A stretch of 23,558 nucleotides of DNA from Conidiobolus incongruus B7586 (Eukaryota > Entomophthoromycota > Entomophthoromycetes > Entomophthorales > Conidiobolaceae), in NCBI GenBank assembly GCA_000697335.1, contig JNEM01006094.1, positions 1 through 23,558 of the forward strand, given 5' to 3'. Below, piece by piece: positions 1 to 13,393 of the stretch. The notes beneath the pieces were generated by a model, which ran no database searches, was not told the DNA's origin, and saw only the letters and a program-made list of their open reading frames with translations. Both the position numbers and the translations under genes were made by a program. Position 1 is the first letter of the stretch. Each line of letters begins with the position of its first letter.

Positions 1-962
1 GATTTGGTAACAAATTGTAATCTTAATTGGTGCATTTCTTTCTCTCTGACTTTGGAAATACGTTTATAAAAGTAAGTTTCCCAAGCGTAAAACTTAACCA
101 ATTTAATAGCTGTCAATATCTCCGAAGTTAAATGAACTCTCTCCGAAGTAATTTTGGTCTTCCTTTTAGAGATAGTCGCTGCATATTGAGCTAAAAAGTA
201 TTGAATGGGGAATAAAATTATTAGAATACCTACTAAAGGTAAAGCAGCTAATCGTAATTCAACAAATGCTAAAGCGATAACTACTAAAATTTCTACACTT
301 GTACTCCATAAAAAATGAAAATTAACAAATGCCTCAGCGATAGAATTACAATGATCTCCTACTAAAGTAACAATATCTCCCATTTCTCCAGATACAGAGT
401 GTAGCCTGAGTGATTTACGATATATCATAACCATTAAACTGGCGCGAACTTGAATACCTATCCTAGTACATTCCGCCTTCATTTGGTGACTACATAAACT
501 AGAGAGAGCACAACAAATAAGAATAGCTACAGCTGTCAAATGCGCTCCCAAAAGCGAAATACTCACGTGGAACCCTTTAAAAGTATGGTATTGAGGCGGT
601 GCTTCGGCAACATAACCAACAATTAATTTGAAAAATATATAAGCACTCAAATACATAAATATTATCCAACAAACTCTCCAAATACCCAACTTCATATAAG
701 TAGAACCGAAAGCTTCGTACAGTACCCTCTTCAAAGTGGGAGTAGAACTCTTATTCTCGTAAACTTTTTTCCAAGCACTATCTAATTTCAACCCTGTAGC
801 TTTAGCCGATTCCGACTGATCTAAATTTAACAAATCCAATTGGGGATCATTTCTCCTACGGTAAAGTCTCAATAAACCGAAAATATTTAAAAAGAAAAGT
901 TTAGCGATTGGATTCTTTGCCAATAAATCAATATTGGGAGCTCTATCTCTCGTTCTAACCAT
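1..962 (-). CDS. ABCC/MRP-type ABC transporter, N-terminal part (runs off left edge)
   Basis: This is the first 320 codons of a membrane ABC exporter of the ABCC (MRP/Ycf1-like) family, which usually moves organic anions, glutathione conjugates or drugs using ATP. The start is the ATG at 962-960; an in-frame TAA directly precedes it. The reading frame stays open to the window edge with no intron. Residues 15-35 (NPIAKLFFLNIFGLL) match the family's N-terminal elbow before the first transmembrane domain. Hydrophobic spans lie near residues 92-117, 132-157, 212-236 and 238-262. Family signatures seen are IQVRASLMVMIYRKSLRL (170-187), SGEMGDIVTLVGD (191-203) and the coupling-helix motif AIKLVKFYAWE (285-295). 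No TMD0 precedes the core, so it resembles short ABCC proteins such as human ABCC4. Both nucleotide-binding domains would lie outside the window (family length about 1300 aa). Substrate is unknown. Confidence 0.88.
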   Translation of the reverse strand, partial: MVRTRDRAPNIDLLAKNPIAKLFFLNIFGLLRLYRRRNDPQLDLLNLDQSESAKATGLKLDSAWKKVYENKSSTPTLKRVLYEAFGSTYMKLGIWRVCWIIFMYLSAYIFFKLIVGYVAEAPPQYHTFKGFHVSISLLGAHLTAVAILICCALSSLCSHQMKAECTRIGIQVRASLMVMIYRKSLRLHSVSGEMGDIVTLVGDHCNSIAEAFVNFHFLWSTSVEILVVIALAFVELRLAALPLVGILIILFPIQYFLAQYAATISKRKTKITSERVHLTSEILTAIKLVKFYAWETYFYKRISKVREKEMHQLRLQFVTK

Positions 963-2402
963 TTAAGTTTTTGAAATCAAGTGATAGAGGAAGTCTACAA
1001 ACTAATTATTATATTTTAATAAAATAACAATATTAATTAATAAATAAAAATTAACAAATAATTAAAAATAGTCAAAGATGATAAATAAGAATGGTGTGAA
1101 TATTGTCAAGTGGAAGTATTTGCCAAAATTCATAATGAATTATTTCATTCCTTATTCAGTGTAATTAAAGTTTTGAATATTTGTACCAATGCTATTTAAT
1201 AGATGGTGTTCAAATTTGGTTAAATCATCCAATCAACCATTTTGATTTGTCTGTTTTATTTTGAGTTGTCATGACTCTTTGGTTAGAATTTAAGGTGTCA
1301 ACATTGAATAAACTCTTGTTATTAATGCCTTTAACACTCAATAAAGCTTTGATTTTAAGTTTTTGCCAATATAGGGAAGTTTTAATTAGATTATATATGG
1401 GAAAATATTCATTGTTTTCGAAAAATATTGAAATCCTTGAACTTTGAATTTTATTGAAACTGTTAAAAAATTTTGTAAGTGAAATTACACAAATTTATTT
1501 ATTATAATATGTGGATCTTAGTGTCTAATAATTAAAAATAATTATGTTTAAATATATTATGATAGTGGATTCTAATCGATATGTTATATTTTCAAAAGCT
1601 GTAAGTAACCAACAAAACACTCAAATTTTAATAAATTTTTTACAAAATTATAAGCTACACTTATATAGCCAAGTAAAAATTGCCAACCTAATATCATTAG
1701 CCTATGTGGAATATAACTTCTAATATTTAATCAACTGAATAATTTGTAAGATATTTTCAAGAATTGTATCATTATACCTATATATTTTGGTGACACACTT
1801 GCCTTTTATAAATAATTTGGCTATCCTTTCAATTATTTAATTATTAACCAAATAAATATACTATATGAGGAATTAGTTATTGGACAATTTTGAAAATTAG
1901 TTTAATTATTATTGAATATAAAATGGAAATAATCTAAAGTAAGCTGTTATTTCATAAGTTATAATATTGATGATCTCTTATTATCGTGAATATAAGATAT
2001 AATAGATATATTATGGTTTTTTTTCAATATTACACAAATTATAATAAATTTGGCATAAAAATTTTACTCCTTTAAAGGTTTAGATTGAATGAATTTATTA
2101 AATTTGATATATATATGTTTAATGTAGGATTCGCATTAAAAAATAGAATATCTAATGCTAAATAAACATTATATAAATATTTAAACATATAAAAATATAT
2201 ATACTAATAAAATATGAAAATATTGTAAAAAGTTGTTTTGAAAATATACCATTTATGGGAGATGTATATATTAATGAAATATAGGATTTTAAGTATGATT
2301 ATTTCCTTTTATGAATATAGTGAAATAGGTATAGTATTATAATAATATAAAATATAATGACTTGGGAATTTATTAAAATAGAATGAATATTTAACAACAT
2401 GG
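963..2402. other. AT-rich intergenic region between the ABC transporter start and CDC48 copy A 3' end
   Basis: I see no convincing gene. The part next to 963 must carry the ABC transporter promoter but shows no clear TATA box among the general A+T. The part next to 2402 is the CDC48-A 3' UTR; about 15-25 bases past the stop it contains an AATATTCATTCTATT-like string that resembles one just past the copy B stop, a possible trace of old homology. A 58-codon open frame at 1271-1447 is judged to be chance. Confidence 0.5.
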
Positions 2403-4970
<2,568 letters not shown>

Positions 4971-6429
4971 GATATAAATTTAAAGCAAAAGATAAAAGAA
5001 TAAATTAAAACAAAAATACAATTTTTAAAGTAAATAAATTTTAATATGAGAAAAAGAAATCTGTTAACGTAATCAATTCTCATTTGGGTTTAAATACTGA
5101 ACTAGGAAATGGATTTTAATTTTACCATTAATTGATCATTTTTATTAATAGCAGTCCACTTAAGCACAACAGATTTTATCCAATTTTTTATATTCTTCCT
5201 TTTGATTTATTTTGTTAATTATCATATTTATAATAATTGTTATAAAAATATGTTTTTATTTATTAATAACTTTTTAATATTAAAGAAATAATTATAATAA
5301 TCAATCTTTTTCGACAATTTGAAATAATCTAGAATATTCTAGGTAATTATGTTAACAAAAATAGTTTATAAACTTTTTCAACCCCAAAGTGGTTGTTATT
5401 AAATCACAAAATTATAATATTATAAATATAGAGTATATTTTGATAGAATAAATGTTTCCTATAATTTAACTAATAACCTTACAACTAATCATTTTTTAAT
5501 CTATAATTTTAAAATCCATTAATTTTTGATATTGTTCAAATTAACACTTTAAATTCTAGAAAAGTATTCGAATGCATAGTGAATTATTAGCTTTGATGAT
5601 GATTTTTTTTATTTTCATATAACCAATATTATCTCAAAGCACTCCAATGGATCCTTTTGACATAACATGAGAATCAACCAAACTTGATATTAGTCCAAAT
5701 AAAATTTTTGTGTTTATAATTTCATCAAAAATATTGTGTCTTAAACATTATTTGAAAAAAATCAAAAATTGAGGAAAAATAATTCGAATTATACATCATA
5801 TTTAACCAATACTATTATATTAGAATATGTATTAGAATAACTCCAAAATTATTATTAATTATTTAATCACATGGATTCAGGATATTATTAAGCTATCTAA
5901 ATAATTATTGAATCAAGATTAACAGTTTGAAAGTACTAAAATCAAATTTTATTTGTAGAATATATTCAAGTGTAATATTAGGAATAATAGTAAATTTGTT
6001 TCCAAAAGTAATATATATTGGGCCTTCTAAATATCAATTCGTTTAATCTTGTTAATATTATATAAATTAGTATAACAAATTAAAATTACTATATATAGTT
6101 TCTAATTGGATTTCAAAAAATTTAAATTAATAATGATAAGGAATTTTGATATATATTATATTTTATAATATTATATTATCAAAATTTCTTATGTAAAATA
6201 TTTAATGTAATATTTTAAAAATCAAATGATTAAGAATATAAAGATATTACAATTAAATTTTAAAAAAAACATCTCTAATATATTTAATGACTCTTACTTT
6301 GAATTAAATATCAAATCACCTATTTATAATATTCAAATATGTAAATTAAGAAAATGCAAAAATATATAAAAATTTTTTGATATTGAAAATAAATAAAGAT
6401 TATAATATAAAGTTACAAATATAAATATA
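4971..6429. other. AT-rich intergenic region upstream of CDC48 copy A
   Basis: The CDC48-A promoter should lie in the first few hundred bases; on the minus strand a TATTTAAA string lies about 120 bases upstream of the start codon and is the only TATA-like candidate I would name. It shares no visible similarity with the copy B promoter. The rest is extremely A+T-rich, with no ORF, RNA gene or repeat I can support. Confidence 0.45.
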
Positions 6430-6766
6430 TAATATAAAATCAACACTCCTTTTTATTATTAATAGCTCTTTATTATAGTTTTAACAAGCTTCTAATACTT
6501 AAAAACCAATACTTTTTATCAAATACTGAAATTTGATGTTTCATAAACCAATTAAATTTTTATAAAAATTTTATTATAAGTTAATTTTTTAATTACTTAA
6601 AGCAATTATAATCATATAAGTTATGATTTAGTTATTATACTTGGTGTAGTAGTTTTTTCTAATTATTTTTAATTAAAAATTTTTTTATAGCTTTAATTTA
6701 ATATTTTACAATTATCATGTAAAATAATAAATATCTTTAATTTGTAATAAAAACACTGTTAGTTAT

Positions 6767-6780
6767 ATTTTCTAATAACA
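6767..6780 (+). repeat. 14-bp direct repeat, left copy (possible target-site duplication)
   Basis: ATTTTCTAATAACA here is repeated exactly at 7438-7451. The mariner homology stops just after this copy and resumes after the other, so the pair fits a target-site duplication around a 657-bp insert. Confidence 0.5.
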
Positions 6781-7437
6781 GGGTCTTACTATGAATAAAT
6801 GAATAAATAGCAAAAAGAGCCTTTTTAAATATGTTTTATTTTGTTTTAATTAGCAGAGCTATTACAAATGCTCAAGCCCATTGATTCTCATCCCCGACAT
6901 GATCTGGATAATATCTTCATACTCTGTGATATTGTTGAACGTCTCTCCACACTGCACCTCTGCATCCTGCACCTCAACATCAAGTGAGTAGAACGTAGAG
7001 GTCAACGGATACATGAGCATACCATATGGGAAGCCACCATCCTGCATATACCCCTCAAGCTGCTGCCTTGCTCTACTTGGATGTGTAGTGTCTTCCTTGC
7101 ACTTGATCACCAGCACTTTGGTTTTGTTTACTAAGACCTCCACAATTATGTCTGCCTTTCTCCTGTCCCTTGCATCCAGATGGTTCTCTGATGTTATAAT
7201 GTATCCATTCTCCACATCAAGCCCCGCGTATCTAAGAAATGCAAATGCTAAGCCTGATATGTTTCCCTCCCATGTTGCATTGGCTGCTATGTTTGCTGTT
7301 CGCTGTATACATACTTTCTGCTGTTCACTGAGCTCCATTTTTTTGCTCTAGGAATAAGGATCCCCTCTATTTCATCATCAATTTATAATTAAATGGTAGA
7401 TTAATTTAAGTTAATATTTGTGGGACTAGGAAATTAA
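6781..7437. mobile_element. 657-bp GC-richer insert inside mariner relic 1
   Basis: Relic 2 has no counterpart to this segment, whereas both flanks align with relic 2, so it was inserted after the mariner copy arrived. It contains the 158-codon PD-(D/E)XK-like ORF in the middle, with about 80-100 bases of A+T-rich sequence on each side. I see no convincing terminal inverted repeats, no poly(A) tail and no transposase, so the mechanism is open. It could be a retroposed or non-autonomous element, or captured foreign DNA. Confidence 0.4.
6862..7338 (-). CDS. PD-(D/E)XK nuclease-fold protein, 158 aa, atypical active site
   Basis: The ATG at 7338 is the first in frame; a TAG lies three codons upstream. 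The order of elements resembles the restriction-endonuclease-like fold. There is an N-terminal helical region (1-50), then ARDRRKADIIVEV (56-68) with a candidate acidic residue D63. A hydrophobic strand follows, KVLVIKCK (74-81), then RQQLEGYMQDGGFPYGMLM (91-109), reminiscent of the Q...Y helix and following strand in type I restriction HsdR-N-like and fungal relatives. The usual E of E-x-K is a lysine here (K79-C80-K81), so catalysis may be lost. GC is clearly higher than in the other genes and far above the flanks, with Leu codons such as CTG and CTC in use, which suggests foreign origin. It is intronless. The exact family and role are unknown. Confidence 0.55.
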   Translation of the reverse strand: MELSEQQKVCIQRTANIAANATWEGNISGLAFAFLRYAGLDVENGYIITSENHLDARDRRKADIIVEVLVNKTKVLVIKCKEDTTHPSRARQQLEGYMQDGGFPYGMLMYPLTSTFYSLDVEVQDAEVQCGETFNNITEYEDIIQIMSGMRINGLEHL

Positions 7438-7451
7438 ATTTTCTAATAACA
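7438..7451 (+). repeat. 14-bp direct repeat, right copy
   Basis: This is an exact repeat of 6767-6780. The bases on either side of the two copies differ, so the repeat is exactly 14 bp long. Confidence 0.5.
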
Positions 7452-8519
7452 ATGAATTCTTGTTAGCAGTATCACTAACAAACACCAATTAAAAATAATT
7501 TATATTACTATAACTTATTATAATAATTAACACTTTTTTATAAATAAAATATTTATCTATTAGAATTTATAAATAAGATTATATTAACTTAACATTTTAA
7601 TTGATGTTCTAATAAAGAGTTATATAAAAAGATTTATGATTTATTAATTGTAATAATTTATTGTAAAAGCTTTAATCTTTAGTTATACCTTAATAAATCT
7701 TATTTAATTATAGTTATTCTAGCTTGTTTTTAAGCTCTAGTTAAATTATAAGGTATTAATTTTATATTCTATTAATTAATTTAAGTTTCAACTTTAAAAC
7801 ATATAATATACTTGTATAATTAATATTTAAGTGATATAATAATTTATTAACTAAAATAAAAAGGTACTTATTAGTTGATATTTTAATCTATTGATACTCA
7901 AGAGGATAATAGTTAAAATTAGTTTTTTAAAATTTAATAAGTTTTAGATAATTTTTTTTTAATTTTAAAGTAATTTACTTAACAATAAATAATTAATTTA
8001 AATAAAGCACTATCTTCAAAACTAATTGAAAAAATAAAATGATTTTAAATAGCTTATAGTTAAGTTTTATTAATAGTAAAATCAAAGGCTTATTTTGATT
8101 ATTATTTAATTTAAGTATTATTAAATTAATCAATATATTTTTAAATATTAATTTTATTAATAAAAGATTAAGTATATAATTTAAAATTGTTTATTTTTTA
8201 TTTATTTTGTATATATATTTTTTTTCTGAAACTAATAATATATTTGAAATATCCAAAATTAAAAAATTTTCTATTTTTTTAATACTGTAGTAATATTTAA
8301 TAATAATTCCAGAGAATATGATATAATAACCAATTTTAGCTATGATCCTATTCCTTGTGAGAATTGATGTAAGGTGTGGTAAAATCATTTCCTTGGGTAT
8401 TATATTGTATGAGATGTTAATTACTCACTAAACAGAATTAAATATCTTTAGTGCTATTATATTTATAAAAATTTTAGTTGAATACCCAAAGTTTAAAAAA
8501 TGACATACACTTCATATAT

Positions 8520-9430
8520 ATTTAACTACCTTCAAAGCAATCTTTCTGACAGCAAAAATTTCTGTGGCAAAGTATTTAACAATATAGGAGATAATTGCAG
8601 GATTTTCAGGGACTCCATTGCAAGTTGGACAAATATAATCATTGGTAATATCAAATCAATCCTCCAATTTAAATGACTAGTCGTGCAACATGTAAATAAA
8701 GGAGTGCTCGGCAACTAGATGGTAATTGTTAAGAGATTCAATTTGTTCTCTAGGGATACACCAACTGAGGATCATATTTTTGATCTTTTTACTATTGAGA
8801 GTATCTTGGCTCAGTTGATCAAAAATAATTTGAGGTGTATCAGCAAGAAGTCTAACTAATTAGATTTGTTAATGGGTTCAATGGAGATTGGAATCGGATG
8901 GCTTGCAATAATAATATAGATTTTGACAAGAAACTCACCAAAATCTTGAAAAGAGCCAAAAGGTTGGAGATACCATGTTTTTTCAGGATTAAACTTGAAC
9001 CCAGAGGGTCATAATACATATCAGCTTGAGTGATTAACTTTCAGAAATCTGTAAACTATTCAAGAGAGGATGAGGATGAAGAAATATGAAATGATTCGGC
9101 TAAGGGAAGAATATCATTATCCTTAATATATACAAGGTGGATTCCAACTATAGTCTTGTGGTTTCTAATAAAAATAACAGATGAATCCAATATAACAGTG
9201 ATCTATTACTCAGGAATAGCTAAAATAGATATATCAAGTAATATTGAAAATATTGTCCAATCATCGTAATTGCTCTGAATACCAAGTAAAGTTTTTAAAA
9301 TCAAAGTTTATTTTCAACCTGAAACCACATCGAGTTTCTATGGTTTTAACCTTTTTAGTCTTATCCCAATATTTAAGGCTGGCTAATAAGGTTTTCATAT
9401 ATCTTTTCATCTTGTAGGTAAAAATATGAT
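8520..9430 (-). mobile_element. Non-LTR retrotransposon (LINE) relic: RT palm to C-terminal zinc-knuckle part
   Basis: Read on the minus strand, this patch has less extreme A+T than its surroundings and holds broken coding frames in the order expected of a LINE ORF2. An ETRCGFR string near 9320 recalls RT motif B. YIKDNDILPLAES (about 9095-9133) resembles the catalytic (Y/F)ADD...LAES block. FKFNPEKTWYL (about 8967-8999) resembles motif D. Further on come RLLADTPQIIFDQLSQDTL (about 8815-8870) and CPTCNGVPENP (8600-8633), which fits the zinc-binding C-terminal region. The frames carry several stops and shifts, and one catalytic Asp position reads as Asn, so the element is dead. The 5' half is missing, as is common for LINE copies. 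The clade cannot be named. Confidence 0.5.
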
Positions 9431-10689
9431 CAGGATTATCTATATTTTACTTGAGATAATAGTGTTGTATTGAGTGTTATATTGCTTGAGAATAAATATT
9501 AAAGTAAAAAAACATTCAAATATTTGTGTTAAATTTGATAGTTTATCTAGGCATTTATCAAATATAGGTAGGTATACTCAGAACTAATTCGAATTTCGGG
9601 AACAACCATTATCCTTGTCTCATAATTTCTCTTTATAATATCAATTTGATAGAATTTAATATTGAATCAAAAATAACAATTATAAGAAAATCATAACAGA
9701 TTATCTGTGAATAATTCAGCATATATTCTTTATATATAAAATGAAATGAATCTATAATATTGATTAATCACTTCAACACTAATAATAATAATAATATTAA
9801 AGTTATTTGTTTGAAATATCATAGACTGTGACTGTTATTTAGTTTTTCAACAATTCTAAATCTAAAATTTTTGATTATAAAAAATTCTTAGTTAAAATCA
9901 ACTTCCAAAAAGAAAAGCATATTCTTATCAATATAGATATTAGTATTTTTATCAAATTATAAAACTTTTAATATAATAGTAAAATATTGATATTTTTATT
10001 GAACTGATATATTAAGTCAATTTTATAGTGTATTGATTGATTTTTTCTAGTTATAATTCATAATAACCTTGATTATTTTTGCCTATAGTTAAAAAAGACC
10101 ATATATTTAGAATAATATATTATTTAGTGAAACGATATATAATTACGGCAAATATTGAAAATAAGAAAAATCATTTTGAAATCAACAAACATGGAATTTG
10201 AATAAAGTAAAATTAATTAAAGATGTTAATCATTTTAATCTTGTATTCGCAAAATTAAAACCCTATTTGTTTAAATTTCAAATACTATTCATTCAAATAT
10301 CTTGAAACAAATAAAAATTAGTTTACTTTGAAGAATTCAAATATATTAATATTAGTCACTAGCTTATGATAGTTTGTAAAATAATAATAATTATATAAAA
10401 TCAACAATGTTAAATTATCTTTACTGAATAGCTTTACAAACAGTATATTTACTGTATTAACAGCAAGTTATTCAGACTATTATAAAAACATATAATTTTT
10501 AAAATATAGCTTATTAACAAAGTTTTGTTAAATAACTAGTTCCAACATTAGATTCATTTGAATTAAAATACATAATTCATTAACACTGTAAATTTGATCC
10601 AATAAAAGTTATTATTAGTGTAGAAATTAAATAATGGCACAATTTTAAAATTAAAATTAAACAAATAAATTTATAAATAATATATAAAA
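9431..10689. other. AT-rich spacer between LINE relic and mariner relic 2
   Basis: No gene is visible. A short (AAT)n run lies near 9780-9797. The rest is A+T-rich sequence with scattered stops in all frames. Confidence 0.45.
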
Positions 10690-11950
10690 ATTAATGAATA
10701 ATATAAAATTAATAGCCTCTTTTATTATTAATAACTTTTTTCTATACCTTTAGTAAGCTTCTAATACCTAAAAAACAGTTCTTTTTATTAAAGACTGAAA
10801 TTTAATATTTCACAAACCAATTTAATTTGTTTGCAGGAATTTTTTTTCCTGCAAGCTATTTTTTTAATTGTCTAAAACAATTATAATCACATAGATTATA
10901 ATCAGGTGAATATACTGGTTATGGTAACTCCCTCCATTTTTTTTTATATAAAAAATTTTTTACAACTTTAGCTTTATGTATTTTACAATTATCATGTAAA
11001 ATAATAGGTGTCTTTAATTTATATTGAGAACACCATTTAGAAATTGTTTTATTTAATAAAGTAATATATAACTTACTATTAATTAATTTTCCTTGAGGTA
11101 TTAAATAAAAAAACCATATACCATTATAATCTATTACAACAATTAATATTCACTTATATTTAAAGTGTTTATTCATTGGAATTTGTAGAGGGGATTAATT
11201 TAGCTTAACCCAACATCTTGTTTTATTTTTAAGTAAAGGATTATATAAAAGAATCTAAGATTCATTAATTGTAAGTATTTACTATAAAAACCTTTGTTTT
11301 TGGTTATACCTTAATAAGTTTAGTTTAGCTATAGCTACTTTAGTTTTCTTTTAGGTTTCTGTTAAATTATAAGATATCTATTTTACATTTTTATTAATTA
11401 ATCCAAGTTTAAATTTAAGTAAATATAACATGTTTGTATAATTAATATTAAATTGCTTTGATAGTTCTCTAACAGAAATAAAAGGGTATTTCTTAATATA
11501 TTTTTTTACTCTATTAGTAAGTAAAAAAATAACAGTAGAAATTAGTCTTTTAGATTTTGGTAAATTTTAAATAATGTCCCTTCTAGCTTTAAAATCACAA
11601 ATCCAGCAATATATGGTAGTTTTAGATAAAGCACCATCTTCATAAGCTGTTTGTAAGTTTTAGATGATTTTAGAGGGTTTATGGTTAAGTTTTAAAGATA
11701 CAAAAATAAAAGCCTTTTGATAATCACAATCTGGTTTAAGCATGATTAAATTTAAGTGTAAATTTTAAAATCAAAATATTTTAATAAAAAAAATAATTAA
11801 AATTGAATATATATATAGTTTGAAAATATTTATTTTCCTATATATTTTATATATATATAATCTTTCAAAACATATAATATGTTTGAAAGATTGGAAATTA
11901 AAAAATTTGCCATTTCTTAATTTCTATACTAATAATATGAAGCTATAAAA
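10690..11950 (-). mobile_element. mariner (Tc1/mariner, DD34D) relic 2, best-preserved copy
   Basis: The minus strand encodes most of a mariner-type transposase in nearly one frame. The helix-turn-helix half gives blocks such as NRVKKYIKKYPFISVREL and FNINYTNMLYLLKFKLGL. A block ILTINES corresponds to the TGDE(K/S)W site of the first catalytic Asp, which here reads as Asn. Then come VVIDYNGIWFFYLIPQGKL, ILHDNCKIHKAKVV (second Asp) and VYSPDYNLCDYNCFRQLK (third Asp). Exactly 34 residues separate the Asp of HDN from the Asp of CDY, the mariner DD34D spacing. About eight in-frame stops occur, several at expected Trp or Gln codons (TGG to TGA/TAG, CAA to TAA), so decay is mainly C-to-T. No terminal inverted repeats were recognised. 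Confidence 0.8.
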
Positions 11951-13393
11951 TCAACAATTATATTCATTAAAATGTATATATATTACATTGAATGCTAGAT
12001 ATTATCTAATATTTAAAGCATTGCATTTAATTCTTCTAATTCTGTAGTTCTTGTTGGAAGTTGTCATAAAATCTCAATATCTAATATATCAAATAAGGCC
12101 AAATCCATCATTTAATTTTCAAAAGTTATGTTATTTATTCTATTATTTAAACATTTTGTTCATATATTCAAAAATAATAATGAATGAAAAGTTGACTAAA
12201 ATTTGATTATTGATCAGATTTTATTTAATATCTGGGGATTTATTTTATAAAAATTATTTAAGATCATTAAATATATTGAATAATAACAAATTTTGTTGTA
12301 AATTTTCAGATATACAATTAATTTCAGTATTAGGTTTTTAATACAGTTCTTATAGCGTAGTTTGTAATAATATTGTAAATATAGAATTTATCACTTGAGA
12401 GTTTAATAATTCAAACAAATATAGCTTTATTTTCATAGTCGATAGGTTCAGGTATTGATATATTGAATATTTGATTTTATCAATCGCAATAGTTAATTTG
12501 AATAAAATTTTATTTAACCAATATCAAATATAGGCAGTTCCATTGATACATTAAAATTGTGATTTAAGTGAATAATACGTATAGTTATAATTTATTTTAT
12601 CTATTTATCAAATAAACCTAAGCTGATAACTTATTCCAAAAATTAAGTGATATATTTACAAATCATAAAAGAATAATTATAAAAAGTTTCCTTTTTAATT
12701 CAAATTCATTGTATTGCATGTAAATTTAAGAATAGATGTTCTATTTCATATATGTGTGTATATTCTTATTGAAGCAATTGTAATAATATATATTATACAA
12801 TATATCAAAACACAAAACCAAAACAATAAGCTATATTGATAACTGGCCCAAGTCGAAGCCAGATAATGGCATATTTAGAATCACTCATAATTTTCTTCCA
12901 TAATATAAATTTAATTCTAATGTTTAATTTCAATTCTTGGATTAAAAGATCTTATTATCGATATAAAATTCTTCTTGTCTATTTTATCACGATTTGACAT
13001 TATTGAAACATTAATTGAATATTATCCATATTTAATCGATTTTATCATTTTCACCTTGAAATATTGTTATTATATATTTTTACAATCATTGTTCAAGATG
13101 AGATTAATATTATAATTTGTATCCTATTTATAATTTAATCTTTTAACCATCATTCAGATTTAAGAGTTGCAAAAATTAAAAACAGGTACAATAATGATTT
13201 TCAAACATATATTTCGTGATATTGAATTGAAATTGAAATATGATACTTTGTTTAATATAATAAATCTTTATTTAAAAAGTTATCAAAAAATAATATACAT
13301 ACAATTTTTAAATATTTGATAATGTTTGAAATTTTCACTATATAACCAATAAAACCAATTTTCTAATATGTGAATATTAATATTTATACTTCT
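11951..13393. other. AT-rich spacer between mariner relic 2 and the LTR
   Basis: No convincing gene. Two small coding-like patches on the minus strand (about 12005-12117 and 12805-12888) are discussed as findings. The rest is A+T-rich sequence without recognisable structure. Confidence 0.4.

Larger units (their letters stand above)
6430..8400 (-). mobile_element. mariner (Tc1/mariner, DD34D) relic 1, interrupted by an insertion
   Basis: Two segments, about 6430-6766 and about 7452-8400, align in order with the better-preserved relic at 10690-11950 and together cover most of a transposase gene read on the minus strand. The segment 6703-6730 encodes the same ILHDN block as relic 2, and 7600-7930 matches the helix-turn-helix half. 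Base changes are almost all towards A or T and every frame is broken many times, so it is long dead. Its 5' end (8191-8388) retains an open 65-codon frame homologous to the start of relic 2. Terminal inverted repeats could not be identified, so outer limits are approximate. The interruption is described separately. Confidence 0.72.

Noticed and set aside
1271-1447. 58-codon open frame in the left intergenic region
   Set aside because: Its composition is that of random A+T-rich sequence; it has no motif, and its length is within chance.
8532-8714. 60-codon minus ORF
   Set aside because: It is a different frame of the LINE relic; the meaningful blocks (CPTCNGVPENP) are in another frame.
10831-10854. 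Perfect 9-bp hairpin with a T-loop (TTGCAGGAA / TTCCTGCAA)
   Set aside because: It falls inside the mariner transposase coding region (LAGKKIPAN) and is not kept in relic 1, so it is probably incidental to the codons.
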